From Hyphomonadaceae bacterium UBA5336 (GTDB lineage Bacteria > Pseudomonadota > Alphaproteobacteria > Caulobacterales > Hyphomonadaceae): a stretch of 64,000 bases of DNA. The position numbers were made by a program, and so were the translations under genes. This document shows positions 43,085 through 51,461 of this stretch, piece by piece (the stretch's first letter is position 1; the number at the start of each line of letters is the position of its first letter). The notes beneath the pieces are model-generated. The model ran no database searches and was not told the origin of the DNA. It was given only the letters and a program-made list of their open reading frames with translations. The DNA is taken from NCBI GenBank assembly GCA_002408125.1, contig DHQO01000002.1:236143-300142 (forward strand), read 5' to 3'.

Positions 43085-44305
43085 CTATGCGTCCAGAGCC
43101 CGCCCCGCCGTGACATCGTAGCCATAGATCCAGTCAAAGCGCTGTTTGATGAATCCAGGCGACAGGTTCGCGGCGAGCCGGACCGGGGCATAGCCCGCCA
43201 GTGCCGGCAGGCTCTTGCCATGGAAGAAACGCCCATTGCGGCGCGCGGTTTCAAGGATCCGGCCGCCGCGTACAGCCATGGCCTTTTCATAGGCGGCAAA
43301 TCCGCCGGCCGTCGCCAGGCTCCAGACCGAGGCCCAGGCACATTCCATCGCAAAGCTCGCCCCCTGCGCCATGAAAGGCGGCATGGGCACTGCGGCATCG
43401 CCGATCACCGCGACCGGCCCGCGCGCGAGCCGGCTCGGCGGCGGCCGGTCATAAAGCCCCCAGCGGCGTGCCTCGGAGGCTGCCTCCAGGATCGCGGCGA
43501 CGGGCTCGGCAAAGCCGGCAAAGGCCGCGCGCGCCTCGGCAAGGCTCGCCTCGGTGTGCCAGCCCTCGGGCACCGGCGCGGCCTGCTCGACCACGCCGAC
43601 GAAATTGATGACGCGCCGATCGTGAAGATAATAGGTCACCGCGTGACGCTTCGGCCCGGCCCAGGCGATGGAGGCGTCCGGCACCAGGACGCGCAGGGCG
43701 TCATCGGCCTCCGCCATCACGCGCAGGGCCGTGTGGCCGGTATATTCAGGGTGCTTGCCACTGGCGAAACGGCGCCGCAGGGCCGAATGGATGCCATCGG
43801 CGGCGATCACGGCCTGCGCCTCGATGCATTCGCCATCGGCGAGTTCCACAACCACACCATCTGCCATCTCAGTATAGTCGACCGCCTCGGCGCCAAGCCG
43901 CAGCACGCCCGGCGCGCGATGCTGCAGGGCGCTGGCGAGCACCTGCTGGAGGGCCGCGCGGCGGATATTCACATGCCAGCCGCCCCAGCGCGCGCGCCCT
44001 GCCTCGCCGGCCGGCACCGAGAAAATCACCCGCCCGCTTTCACCGTCGCGCAGCTCCAGCGCTTCGGGCACATGGCCGGCGGCGCGCACGGCCTCATCGA
44101 GGCCAAGGCCTGCCATCACCTTCATGGCATTGGCGCCCACCTGCAGGCCGGCACCAACCTCCGAAAGCGTCTCTGCGCGCTCGATCACCAGCGGCTCAAG
44201 CCCGGCCTTCAGGGCACACAGCGCCGCCGTCAGCCCGGCAATCCCGCCGCCGCAGATCAGCAGCCGCGGCTTGCTCAAGCCTGAGGACCCTTGCCCAGCG
44301 CCCAT
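43085..44305 (-). CDS. FAD-dependent monooxygenase (salicylate hydroxylase-like)
   Basis: 406-residue class A flavin hydroxylase. GGGIAG in LLICGGGIAGLTAALCALKAG, DG motif AVIAADGIHSALRRR, GD motif VAVIGDAAVPMPPFMAQGA. Related to salicylate 1-/3-hydroxybenzoate 6-hydroxylases. ATG at 44305 overlaps the YciI gene by 31 bases; TTG at 44278, overlapping the YciI stop as TTGA and starting (M)SKPRLLICGGG, may be the true start by translational coupling. Third flavin hydroxylase in the window. Confidence 0.87.
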   Translation of the reverse strand: MGAGQGSSGLSKPRLLICGGGIAGLTAALCALKAGLEPLVIERAETLSEVGAGLQVGANAMKVMAGLGLDEAVRAAGHVPEALELRDGESGRVIFSVPAGEAGRARWGGWHVNIRRAALQQVLASALQHRAPGVLRLGAEAVDYTEMADGVVVELADGECIEAQAVIAADGIHSALRRRFASGKHPEYTGHTALRVMAEADDALRVLVPDASIAWAGPKRHAVTYYLHDRRVINFVGVVEQAAPVPEGWHTEASLAEARAAFAGFAEPVAAILEAASEARRWGLYDRPPPSRLARGPVAVIGDAAVPMPPFMAQGASFAMECAWASVWSLATAGGFAAYEKAMAVRGGRILETARRNGRFFHGKSLPALAGYAPVRLAANLSPGFIKQRFDWIYGYDVTAGRALDA

Positions 44306-44571
44306 TTCATCGGCCGCGCGGAGGTTTCGTAGAACAGGCCCGCGGCAGCGTAAGGGTCGGCTGCCTGCCAGGCCTGAAGCGCCTCAAGGCTTTCGGCCTC
44401 TATGATCAGCACCGAGCCGATCATGCTCTCACCATCCTCACCCAGCAGCGGCCCGGCCATAAGCACCTTGTCGCCATGCGATTTCAGCCAGTCGATATGG
44501 GCCGGGCGGTTGGCCAGGCGGATCTCCAGCGCGCCCGGCTTGTCGAGACAGGTGAGAAGGAATTGCGCCAT
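44275..44571 (-). CDS. YciI-family protein
   Basis: 98 residues with the ferredoxin-like YciI fold: MAQFLLTCLDKPGALEIRLANRPAHIDWLKSHGDKVLMAGPLLGEDG. The conserved His-Asp pair (RPAHIDWL) and the DPY motif (WQAADPYAAAGLF) are present. Some members dechlorinate chlorinated hydroquinones; most are unassigned. Sits between gpsA and the flavin monooxygenase, start abutting the gpsA stop (one-base overlap). Confidence 0.9.
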   Translation of the reverse strand: MAQFLLTCLDKPGALEIRLANRPAHIDWLKSHGDKVLMAGPLLGEDGESMIGSVLIIEAESLEALQAWQAADPYAAAGLFYETSARPMKWALGKGPQA

Positions 44572-45566
44572 CAGGTTTCTCCCTTGAACGGACGCGAGAG
44601 CAGGCCCTCCATGGCCTCGCCCACGGTGATATGGCCGCCGAGAATGCCAGCGACGGCGGTGCAGATCGGCATGTCGACCTCATGGCGGATGGCGAGCTGA
44701 ACGATGGCCGGCGCCGTGGCCGCACCCTCGGTCACCGCGCGCCGCTCGGCCAGCACGGCCTCGGCCGAGCGGCCCTCGCCGAGCGCCTTGCCGAAGCTCA
44801 TGTTCCGCGACTGCACCGAGGAACAGGTCAGCACCAGGTCGCCGAGCCCGCTGAGGCCCGCCAGCGTGTCGGCCCGCCCGCCCATGGCGATGCCGAGCCG
44901 GGTCATCTCGGCAAAGCCGCGTGTGAGCAGGGCCGCATGCGCCGAGCGCCCCAGCTGCAGTCCTTCGACCATGCCGCAGGCAATGGCGAGCACATTCTTC
45001 ACCGCCCCGCCAATCTCCGCGCCGATCAGATCATCGCTCCAATAGGGCCGGAATACGTCGCGCCCGATGGCCGCCATCAGGTCATGGCCAAGTTCGCCAT
45101 CATGGCAGGCCAGCGTCACCGCCGTCGGCAGGCCGCGCGCCACATCTGCGGCAAAGGACGGCCCGGAGAGCACCGCCGGAACGGCCTCCGGCAGTTCCTC
45201 GGTGAGCACATCGGTCATCAGGCTGAGCGTGGATTGCTCGATCCCCTTGGCGCAGAGCAGCACCGGCGTGCCCGGCGCCATGGCCGGGCGCACGGCACGG
45301 AAATTCTCCCGCGCGAACTGGGCCGGCACCACGGCCAGCACGGCGCCCGCGCCTTCCAGCACCGCAACATCGGTGGAGGTCTCGATCGGCGGCAGCTTGA
45401 CGCCCGGCAGATAGGCTGGGTTGCCGCGCCCGGAGGAGAGCGCCTCGGCGACCTCTTCCTCGCGCGCAAGCATGGTGACCTTCCGCCCGGCCTGCTGGGC
45501 GGTATAGGCCAGCGCGGTGCCCCAGGCGCCGGCGCCAAGCACGGCAATCTGCTCAAACTGGTTCAT
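44571..45566 (-). CDS. gpsA: Glycerol-3-phosphate dehydrogenase [NAD(P)+]
   Basis: 331 residues; makes sn-glycerol 3-phosphate from dihydroxyacetone phosphate for phospholipid synthesis. NAD(P) motif IAVLGAGAWGTALAYTA at the N-terminus, then LLCAKGIEQ, VLSGPSFAADVARGLPTAV, the catalytic-Lys segment EIGGAVKNVLAIACGMVEGL and LSGLGDLVLTCSS. Length is standard. In most alphaproteobacteria gpsA follows tsaD with YciI downstream; here tsaD is 2 kb away. Divergent from the TetR gene. Confidence 0.96.
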   Translation of the reverse strand: MNQFEQIAVLGAGAWGTALAYTAQQAGRKVTMLAREEEVAEALSSGRGNPAYLPGVKLPPIETSTDVAVLEGAGAVLAVVPAQFARENFRAVRPAMAPGTPVLLCAKGIEQSTLSLMTDVLTEELPEAVPAVLSGPSFAADVARGLPTAVTLACHDGELGHDLMAAIGRDVFRPYWSDDLIGAEIGGAVKNVLAIACGMVEGLQLGRSAHAALLTRGFAEMTRLGIAMGGRADTLAGLSGLGDLVLTCSSVQSRNMSFGKALGEGRSAEAVLAERRAVTEGAATAPAIVQLAIRHEVDMPICTAVAGILGGHITVGEAMEGLLSRPFKGET

Positions 45567-45593
45567 GCTTGCACGCCTTCCCGGGAGTATGCT

Positions 45594-45617
45594 CTGAATA
45601 TTTCATTGATCATTCAG
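45594..45617. promoter_or_regulatory. TetR operator-like dyad 1 (CTGAAT-N12-ATTCAG)
   Basis: Perfect 6-bp arms with a 12-base spacer in the gpsA/TetR divergent gap, 23 bases before the TetR ATG. Shares GAAT-N12-ATTC with dyad 2 at the other end of the TetR gene. Confidence 0.6.
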
Positions 45618-45640
45618 ACAATACCCTTACTATTAGGTCC

Positions 45641-46255
45641 ATGACTGAAAAGACTGACACACGCGAGCGGATCCTTGAAGCGGCCATGCAGCGCATCATG
45701 CACTATGGCTACGCCAAGACCACCATGTCCGAAATCGCGCGGGACTGCGACATGTCCGCCGGGAACATCTATCGCTTCTTTGCCTCCAAGCTCGACATTG
45801 CCGAAGCCATGGCGCGCAAGTTCAACACCGAGATCTACCAGGAATATGCCCGCATCGCGCGCCTGGACCTGCCGGCTTCTGAACGGCTGAGGCGATTCTT
45901 CACTTTCGGCATGGAGAGCACGTTCCAGAAGCTGGATTCCGATGCGAAGATCCTCGAAGTGGCTGAAGTCCTCTCGGAAAACCGCCCCCTGATGGTCAAT
46001 GAGGAACTGGCCCAGGAGCGCATCTACCTGGCCAAGATCCTCGAGGATGGCGTGGCCAGCGGCGAGTTTGCACCGCTGCACGACACCGGTTTCATCGCGG
46101 AAATGCTGCAGGTCTCGATCATGAAGTTCCGCTATCCGCAGCTCTTCTCGCGCCTGACATTGCCGAAACTGCATCGCGAACTGGACGGTGTGACCTCGAT
46201 TCTGCTGGCCGGCCTGCGCGCCGGAGTCGAGCCGCGCGAGATAAAGAATGAATGA
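45641..46255 (+). CDS. TetR-family transcriptional regulator
   Basis: 204 residues, start at 45641 (MTEKTDTRERILEAAMQRIMHYGYAKTTMSEIARDCDMSAGNIYRFFASKLDIAEAMARKF). The DNA-binding domain fills residues 1-60; the C-terminal domain (FFTFGMESTFQKLDSDAKILEVAEVLSENRP) resembles TetR_C_11-type ligand domains. Flanked on both sides by identical-format dyads, so autoregulation plus control of the downstream small membrane protein is likely. An upstream in-frame start would cross dyad 1 and is unlikely. Confidence 0.9.
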   Translation: MTEKTDTRERILEAAMQRIMHYGYAKTTMSEIARDCDMSAGNIYRFFASKLDIAEAMARKFNTEIYQEYARIARLDLPASERLRRFFTFGMESTFQKLDSDAKILEVAEVLSENRPLMVNEELAQERIYLAKILEDGVASGEFAPLHDTGFIAEMLQVSIMKFRYPQLFSRLTLPKLHRELDGVTSILLAGLRAGVEPREIKNE

Positions 46256-46272
46256 TAACGAAATTATTCATT
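46247..46272. promoter_or_regulatory. TetR operator-like dyad 2 (AATGAAT-N12-ATTCATT)
   Basis: Perfect 7-bp arms with a 12-base spacer, overlapping the TetR stop codon and lying about 80 bases before the 39-residue gene. Same GAAT-N12-ATTC core as dyad 1. Confidence 0.6.
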
Positions 46273-46350
46273 GATTTTTGATCAGAGCTTGGCTATATGG
46301 ATTTCATGGCAGGCGAGAAGACCTGCCGGACAGACCATCGGAGCCCTCCC

Positions 46351-46470
46351 ATGACCACGCTTTCAAATTCGAACGAGCTGACCCGCAACCTGATCGGCCT
46401 CTTCGCCGCCCTGCCGCTCACCGCCCTGGTGCTCGCCGCGGCGGCCGGCACGATCAGCCTGATCGGTTAG
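46351..46470 (+). CDS. 39-residue single-TM protein
   Basis: MTTLSNSNELTRNLIGLFAAL start, then PLTALVLAAAAGTISLIG and TAG. One long hydrophobic helix covers about residues 14-38. GGAG is 7 bases before the ATG, an operator-like dyad lies upstream and a strong terminator lies 58 bases downstream, so it has the layout of a complete single-gene transcription unit. No family recognised. Confidence 0.6.
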   Translation: MTTLSNSNELTRNLIGLFAALPLTALVLAAAAGTISLIG

Positions 46471-46528
46471 ACCAGACCCGAAAAGTTCCCGGCTCGCGTT
46501 TCCTCACTCTGTCGCAATGCCGGACTCG

Positions 46529-46562
46529 CCCCGGACCTTCGAAAGGGTCCGGGGTTCTTCTT
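46529..46562 (+). terminator. Rho-independent terminator after the 39-residue gene
   Basis: Perfect 9-bp stem CCCCGGACC / GGTCCGGGG (46529-46537, 46546-46554), 8-base loop, then TTCTTCTT. Confidence 0.85.
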
Positions 46563-46576
46563 GGATATCAGGCCAG

Positions 46577-47611
46577 TCAGCTGAGATAGACCGCGTAGCC
46601 GAGCCCGAAGACGATCAGCATCAGCACCACAATGAGATAGATCGAGTTGGTCACCGTGCCCTTCACGAGAACGGAATACCAGGGCGAGCCATAGGCCTGC
46701 TTGAGCACGGCAAAGGGCTGGATACTGCCCCAGACCAGCGGCATCCAGAAAAACCAGCCGCCCCCCGGCACATAGGTCAGCGCCAGCGCGATCAGCAGAT
46801 AGGCATAAAGCGCAGAGTGCATATAGAGGCTCACGACCAGATGGTCGTAGAAATAGAACCGGCGGCGATAGATATAGACGATGGCCAGCAGCAGCCCGTA
46901 GACGATCGGCGCGCCCAGCATGATGCGCGGCACATTGTCCTTCAGCTGGGCCATGAACAGGCGTGGATCCTGGCTGATCCGCTCAACCGCCTCTTCCATT
47001 CGGGGGCCGATGGCGTCTAGCGGCTCGTAGCCGGTATTGAAGCCGTTTCCGTCCTCCTCGGCACCTTCTTCATCCCCGGGAGCCGCCTCATCAGACGGCG
47101 TGGCACCCTCGGCAAGGTCGCCGATATCGCCGGGAATGAGCTCTCCGCCGACATCGTCTGCGGCGCTATCCTCGTCGGGGCCAGGCTCGTCTGCATCCCC
47201 GCCAATCCCGATCCGCACGCCGGGTGGCAGGTTCTCATCCTCCGGGTCTACGGACGCCCCACCCAGAATGTCTCCGTTCGCATCGGGCTGCCAGTTGCTG
47301 ATTTCCGAGGACAGCGAGGCGAACAGGGCGAGGAAATAGAACAGGCTGGTGAAGAGATACATGCGGAACGGCGCGGTATGAGAAGCCCGCTTGCCGTCGA
47401 GATAGAGCCGCGCCAGCCGGCCCGGCCAGAGTAGGAGCAGGCCGACCGAGCGAAACAGCTTGCTGTCGATCGCCAGCGTATCGATCAGTACATCCTGCAC
47501 GAGACCGATCACCGGCCGGCGGATTTCCTTGCCCCGCTGACCGCACTCGCCGCAGAAATCGTTTTCCAGAACTGCGCCGCAATTCTTGCAGACGGGCAAT
47601 TCGCTCGACAT
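46577..47611 (-). CDS. DUF3667 membrane protein with N-terminal zinc ribbon
   Basis: 344 residues. A zinc ribbon (CKNCGAVLENDFCGECGQRG) opens the protein, followed by amphipathic/TM segments (PFRMYLFTSLFYFLALFASL), an 80-residue acidic low-complexity insert (about residues 110-190, rich in Asp, Glu, Gly, Pro), and four C-terminal TM helices ending VVLMLIVFGLGYAVYLS. This is the DUF3667 layout; function unknown, inner membrane. The acidic insert is probably periplasmic or cytosolic disordered. Converges on the 39-residue gene terminator. Confidence 0.82.
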   Translation of the reverse strand: MSSELPVCKNCGAVLENDFCGECGQRGKEIRRPVIGLVQDVLIDTLAIDSKLFRSVGLLLLWPGRLARLYLDGKRASHTAPFRMYLFTSLFYFLALFASLSSEISNWQPDANGDILGGASVDPEDENLPPGVRIGIGGDADEPGPDEDSAADDVGGELIPGDIGDLAEGATPSDEAAPGDEEGAEEDGNGFNTGYEPLDAIGPRMEEAVERISQDPRLFMAQLKDNVPRIMLGAPIVYGLLLAIVYIYRRRFYFYDHLVVSLYMHSALYAYLLIALALTYVPGGGWFFWMPLVWGSIQPFAVLKQAYGSPWYSVLVKGTVTNSIYLIVVLMLIVFGLGYAVYLS

Positions 47612-47668
47612 GCCGGTATCCCCTCCGGACTGGTAACCGGAAAGTGCTACGCTGCACCGGCGAGTGCA

Positions 47669-48739
47669 TCAAGCCTTGGCGCCGCGCTTGCCCCCGCCAT
47701 AGGCCGGATCCCGGGCCGCTGCCAACTCGTCGAGCGGCCAGCGCGGCCGGGCGCGCACGGTGAGGCCGTCTTCCGGGGCAAGGCCTGCGGCAAGCCGTTC
47801 GGCGCCCGCCAGCGCGATCATGGCGGCATTGTCGGTGCAGTATTTCAGCGGCGGGGCGATGAGGCGCGCACCGGCGGCCTCGGCGACGCTGTCGAGCGCA
47901 CCGCGAATGGCACGATTGGCCGCCACGCCGCCGGCCACGACAAGACGCTGCTCGCCGGTCATCTCCAGCGCGCGGCGGGTCTTATCGGCCAGCACATCGC
48001 AGACAGCGGCCTGGAAGCTGGCGCAGAGATCCGCAGCATCAACGCCTTCATCGGCGGCGCGCGCGACAGCGGTCTTCAGGCCGGCAAAGCTCATATCGAG
48101 ACCGGGTCGGTTCAAAAGTGGGCGCGGCAGATCCACCGCCTGTGGGTTACCGCCCTCGGCCATGCGCTCGACGGCCGGTCCGCCGGGAAAGCCAAGACCG
48201 AGTTTCTTGGCTGTCTTGTCGAAGGCCTCGCCGGCCGCATCATCGATGGTGGTGCCGAGCCGGACATAGTCGCCGAGCCCGCGCACCTGCAGGAACTGGC
48301 AATGCCCGCCGCTGACCAGCAGGAGGAGATACGGAAAGGGACAGTCTTCGGTGAGGCGCGGGGAAAGGGCGTGGCCCTCCAGGTGGTTCACCGGGATGAA
48401 GGGGACGCCGGTCGCCTGGGCCACGGCCTTCCCGGTCATCAGGCCGACCAGTACCCCACCGATCAGGCCCGGCCCGGAGGTCGCGGCCACGCCATCGAGA
48501 TCGCCATAGCCGATGCCGGCGGCGTCCATGGCGCGCTGCACGGAGAGATCGGCCAGATCGGCATGAGCGCGCGCGGCGATTTCCGGCACCACCCCGCCAT
48601 AGGGCGCATGCGCCTCGGTCTGGCTGCGCACGGTCTCGCCGAGAATCTCTACCCGTCTGCCGTCCAGGCGCAGGACGGCCGCCGCGGTCTCGTCGCAGCT
48701 CGTCTCGATGCCGAGAACCGTGACGGCCCTATCAGGCAT
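47669..48739 (-). CDS. tsaD: tRNA N6-adenosine threonylcarbamoyltransferase
   Basis: 356-residue ASKHA-fold enzyme that, with TsaB/TsaE, transfers threonylcarbamoyl to A37 of ANN-decoding tRNAs (t6A). Starts VTVLGIETSCDETAAAVLR; metal His residues in VNHLEGHALSP; nucleotide-binding GGHCQFLQV and VVAGGVAANRAIR. Standard length. Overlaps the quinone oxidoreductase by 8 bases, so the two are likely cotranscribed. Confidence 0.97.
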   Translation of the reverse strand: MPDRAVTVLGIETSCDETAAAVLRLDGRRVEILGETVRSQTEAHAPYGGVVPEIAARAHADLADLSVQRAMDAAGIGYGDLDGVAATSGPGLIGGVLVGLMTGKAVAQATGVPFIPVNHLEGHALSPRLTEDCPFPYLLLLVSGGHCQFLQVRGLGDYVRLGTTIDDAAGEAFDKTAKKLGLGFPGGPAVERMAEGGNPQAVDLPRPLLNRPGLDMSFAGLKTAVARAADEGVDAADLCASFQAAVCDVLADKTRRALEMTGEQRLVVAGGVAANRAIRGALDSVAEAAGARLIAPPLKYCTDNAAMIALAGAERLAAGLAPEDGLTVRARPRWPLDELAAARDPAYGGGKRGAKA

Positions 48740-49712
48740 TGCGGGTCAGCACGATCTTGCCGACATGACCGCCCTCGGTCATGCGGGCATGGGCCGCCTC
48801 GGCCTCGACCAGCGGGAAGGTGGAATCCACGATGGTGCGGATCCGGCCGGTCTCGACATGGTCCCAGAACATGGTCTCGACCGCATCGCGCAGCTCCTGC
48901 TTTTCCGCCGCGGTGCGCGCGCGCAGGGTCGTACCGGTAAGAATGCCGCGCTTGAGCATCAGCCGCATCAGGTTGAGCTCGACCACCGGGCCGTTCTGGT
49001 AGGCGATATTGCAGATCCGCCCGTTCAGCTTGATGATGTCGAGATGCTTGGCGACATAGTCGCCGCCGACCATGTCGAGCACAACATCCACGCCGCCGCG
49101 CTTCTGGGCGGCCTCGGCGAAGTCTTCCTCGCGATAATTGATCGCCACATCGGCGCCGAGATCGGTAATCACCGCACATTTCTCCGCGCTGCCGGCGGTC
49201 GAGAGGATGAGGCCGGCGCCGGCCAGCTTGGCCATCTGGATCGCCATCACGCCGATCCCGCTGGTCCCGCCCTGGCACAGGAAGGTCTCGCCCTCCTTCA
49301 GCTCGCAGCGCTGGAAGACATTGGCGTAAACCGTCATCATCGCCTCGGCGAGGCAGGCGCCTTCAACAAAATCCATCGCATCCGGCAGCGGCAGCACGCT
49401 GCCTTCGTCCACGGCCACGGCCTCGGCATAGCCCCCGCCGGCGAGCAGCGCGCAGACCCGGTCGCCGACCTTCCAGCGCGTGACACCGTTTCCGACCTCC
49501 GCAATCACGCCGGCACATTCCAGGCCCATGGTCTGCGGCGCGCCGGGCGGGGGCGGATACATGCCCCTGCGCTGGAGGAGGTCTGCCCGGTTCAGGCCGG
49601 CCGCACGCATGTCGATGATGACCTCCTGCGGGCCGGGCTCCGGCCGCGCGATCGGCTGTAGCGCCAGCGGCGAATCGGGGGTTGTGGCGATGGCGAGCAT
49701 GGTGTCGGCCAT
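48732..49712 (-). CDS. NAD(P)H:quinone oxidoreductase, PIG3 type
   Basis: 326 residues from the start at 49712 (MADTMLAIATTP), an MDR-superfamily zinc-free enol/quinone reductase of the TP53I3/PIG3 class. Domain features: AAGLNRADLLQRRGMYPPPPGAPQTMGLECAG, nucleotide motif CQGGTSGIGVMAIQMAKLAGA, and the C-terminal EAAHARMTEGGHVGKIVL. Reduces quinones with NADPH in the cytoplasm. The open frame extends 80 codons upstream but those codons are antisense to the DUF1192 gene. Confidence 0.93.
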   Translation of the reverse strand: MADTMLAIATTPDSPLALQPIARPEPGPQEVIIDMRAAGLNRADLLQRRGMYPPPPGAPQTMGLECAGVIAEVGNGVTRWKVGDRVCALLAGGGYAEAVAVDEGSVLPLPDAMDFVEGACLAEAMMTVYANVFQRCELKEGETFLCQGGTSGIGVMAIQMAKLAGAGLILSTAGSAEKCAVITDLGADVAINYREEDFAEAAQKRGGVDVVLDMVGGDYVAKHLDIIKLNGRICNIAYQNGPVVELNLMRLMLKRGILTGTTLRARTAAEKQELRDAVETMFWDHVETGRIRTIVDSTFPLVEAEAAHARMTEGGHVGKIVLTRNA

Positions 49713-49809
49713 GAAGGGCTCCGGGGCTGCCGGCAGTGTCAGGACGCGTTGCGCGCCGTGCCGAGATAAGGTTTCATGGCTCAAGGTAAGCAAAGCGGAG
49801 GCGGTATCA

Positions 49810-49989
49810 ATGGACGATCTGGACCCCATCCTCTCGACACGCCCCCAGGCGCTGGAGGACATGTCAGTCGATGAGCTGAAAGCCCGAATCACCGCATTGC
49901 AGGCCGAGATCGAAGCGTGCGAGAGAGAGATCGGGAAGAAGGAAGCCCACAAATCGGCGGCCGATGCGCTGTTCGGCGGTCGAGGTTAA
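49810..49989 (+). CDS. DUF1192 small protein
   Basis: 59 residues: MDDLDPILSTRPQALEDMSVDELKARITALQAEIEACEREI then KKEAHKSAADALFGGRG. The acidic start, the VDEL...ALQAEIE coiled coil and the 'K.AA..LF' end are the alphaproteobacterial DUF1192 pattern. Commonly sits beside DUF1465 (RcdA), as here, 61 bases upstream of it. Function unknown. Divergent from the quinone oxidoreductase. Confidence 0.85.
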   Translation: MDDLDPILSTRPQALEDMSVDELKARITALQAEIEACEREIGKKEAHKSAADALFGGRG

Positions 49990-50050
49990 CGGCTGGGAAA
50001 CAGGCACGGAAATAGCATGGCAGCGCACTGGAGCGAACAAGGGCGACCTG

Positions 50051-50593
50051 ATGGGCGAACGCGTAGTTGAAGCAGAAGGCCGGGACGGCCCGTCCGATTT
50101 CACGGGCGGACAGCTCTTCGAACACGTCTTTGCCGAGGGCATGGCGCTGGTCGAGCAGGCCGCGGCCTATCTCGACGGCCCCGGTCGCACCGAATCGAAA
50201 AAGCTTACGCGCGAAGCGGGCCTGACCTATGCCTCCTGGAGCATGGAACTGACCACACGCCTGATGCAGGCGGCCAGCTGGCTTGTCATGCAGAAGGCCG
50301 TGCGCGACGGCGACATGAAGTCCGAAGAAGCACTGGCGCCGAAATACCGCATGGTGCGCGAGGCCCCGCCGCTGGACGCCTCGGCCCAGGTCAGCAATGG
50401 ACTGCCGACCCGCTTTCTGGAGCTGGTGAGCGAATCCGAGGCGCTGTATGACCGGATCTGCCGGATCGATGCCTCGATCTATGGCAGCAAGACTTCCGGC
50501 CAGAGCCCGGTGAACCTGCAGATCGAACGCCTCAAGGCTGCCGCCGAAACCGGCGCCTTCGACCCGCTGCAGGTCTGGCGCAAGCTGCGCTAG
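50051..50593 (+). CDS. rcdA: RcdA-like regulator of CtrA degradation (DUF1465)
   Basis: 180 residues. DUF1465 helical-bundle protein: FEHVFAEGMALVEQAAAYLDGPGR, LTYASWSMELTTRLMQAASWLVMQKAV, LPTRFLELVSESEALYDRICRIDA. In Caulobacter RcdA is an adaptor that, with CpdR, PopA and c-di-GMP, delivers CtrA to ClpXP at the cell pole. Start at 50051 (MGERVVEAEG) preceded by AAGGGCG gives a length close to the 175-residue Caulobacter protein; upstream codons in the same frame overlap the DUF1192 gene. Best lineage marker in the window. Confidence 0.88.
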   Translation: MGERVVEAEGRDGPSDFTGGQLFEHVFAEGMALVEQAAAYLDGPGRTESKKLTREAGLTYASWSMELTTRLMQAASWLVMQKAVRDGDMKSEEALAPKYRMVREAPPLDASAQVSNGLPTRFLELVSESEALYDRICRIDASIYGSKTSGQSPVNLQIERLKAAAETGAFDPLQVWRKLR

Positions 50594-50646
50594 GCAGCCT
50601 CTACGTCACATCTTGCCAATTTGCCGGCCTCAGGCACCATGCCGGC

Positions 50647-51030
50647 ATGTTCAGCCATGTCACCCTCGGTACGAATGATTTTGCCCGCGCCAAACCCTTC
50701 TGGCAGGCGGTAACGGGCGTACTGGAACTGCCCGTCCTGTTCGAATATCCCGGCGGCATTGCCTATGGCACGCCAACGGGACCGAAAATCTTCATCGGCC
50801 CGGCCTTTGACGGCCAGCCGGCAACGGTCGGCAATGGCACCCATGTCGCCTTCCTCGCGAAGGCCCGCACGCAGGTGGACGCTTTCCACGCCGCCGCGCT
50901 CGCCAATGGCGGCACGGATGAAGGCCCGCCCGGCCCGCGTCCGCACTATCATCCCAATTATTACGGCGCCTATGTCCGCGATCCGGACGGCAACAAGCTC
51001 CAGGCCGTGTGCCATTCCAAGAACGGGTGA
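50647..51030 (+). CDS. VOC-family (glyoxalase-like) protein
   Basis: 127 residues, a single glyoxalase/bleomycin-resistance fold: MFSHVTLGTNDFARAKPFWQAV, FIGPAFDGQPATVGNGTHVAFLAK, YYGAYVRDPDGNKLQAVCH. Candidate metal ligands His4, His in GTHVAF and a C-terminal polar residue; no substrate can be assigned. Followed 4 bases later by the GFA gene. Confidence 0.88.
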   Translation: MFSHVTLGTNDFARAKPFWQAVTGVLELPVLFEYPGGIAYGTPTGPKIFIGPAFDGQPATVGNGTHVAFLAKARTQVDAFHAAALANGGTDEGPPGPRPHYHPNYYGAYVRDPDGNKLQAVCHSKNG

Positions 51031-51034
51031 CCGA

Positions 51035-51451
51035 ATGAGTTCAGGCCACCAGCCACTCGAAGGAGGGTGCCATTGCGGCGCCGTACGCTACCGGGTTTCC
51101 CAGCCGACCACCGGTTCCATGATCTGTCACTGCCATACCTGCCGCAAGACCAGCGGCGCGCCGGTCGTCGCCTGGATATCGGTGCCGCGCGAAGGGCTGT
51201 CCTTCCTGCAGGGCCGTCCAGGCCGTTACACCTCATCGGAAGGAGTCGAGCGCGGTTTCTGCGGAAAATGCGGCACGCACCTGACATATGCAACCGAAGA
51301 CGAGCCGGACTCCATAGACCTGACCACCGCCAGCCTGGACGATCCCGAACGCGCGCCGCCTACCCATCATTCCTGGCTGAGCGACAATATCGACTGGGTA
51401 ACATTCGGCGATGGCCTGCCTCAGTTCAGGCGGTCCCGCTCGGACGGCTAG
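51035..51451 (+). CDS. GFA-family zinc protein
   Basis: 138 residues with the Gfa/CENP-V zinc fold: GGCHCGAVRYRVSQP, ICHCHTCRKTSGAPVVAWI, then the second site GFCGKCGTHLTY. All seven typical Cys of the two zinc sites are present. The family is named for glutathione-dependent formaldehyde activation, but that activity is disputed and most members are unassigned. Start at 51035 (MSSGHQ) just after the VOC stop. Confidence 0.92.
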   Translation: MSSGHQPLEGGCHCGAVRYRVSQPTTGSMICHCHTCRKTSGAPVVAWISVPREGLSFLQGRPGRYTSSEGVERGFCGKCGTHLTYATEDEPDSIDLTTASLDDPERAPPTHHSWLSDNIDWVTFGDGLPQFRRSRSDG

Positions 51452-51461
51452 CAAAGCCGGT

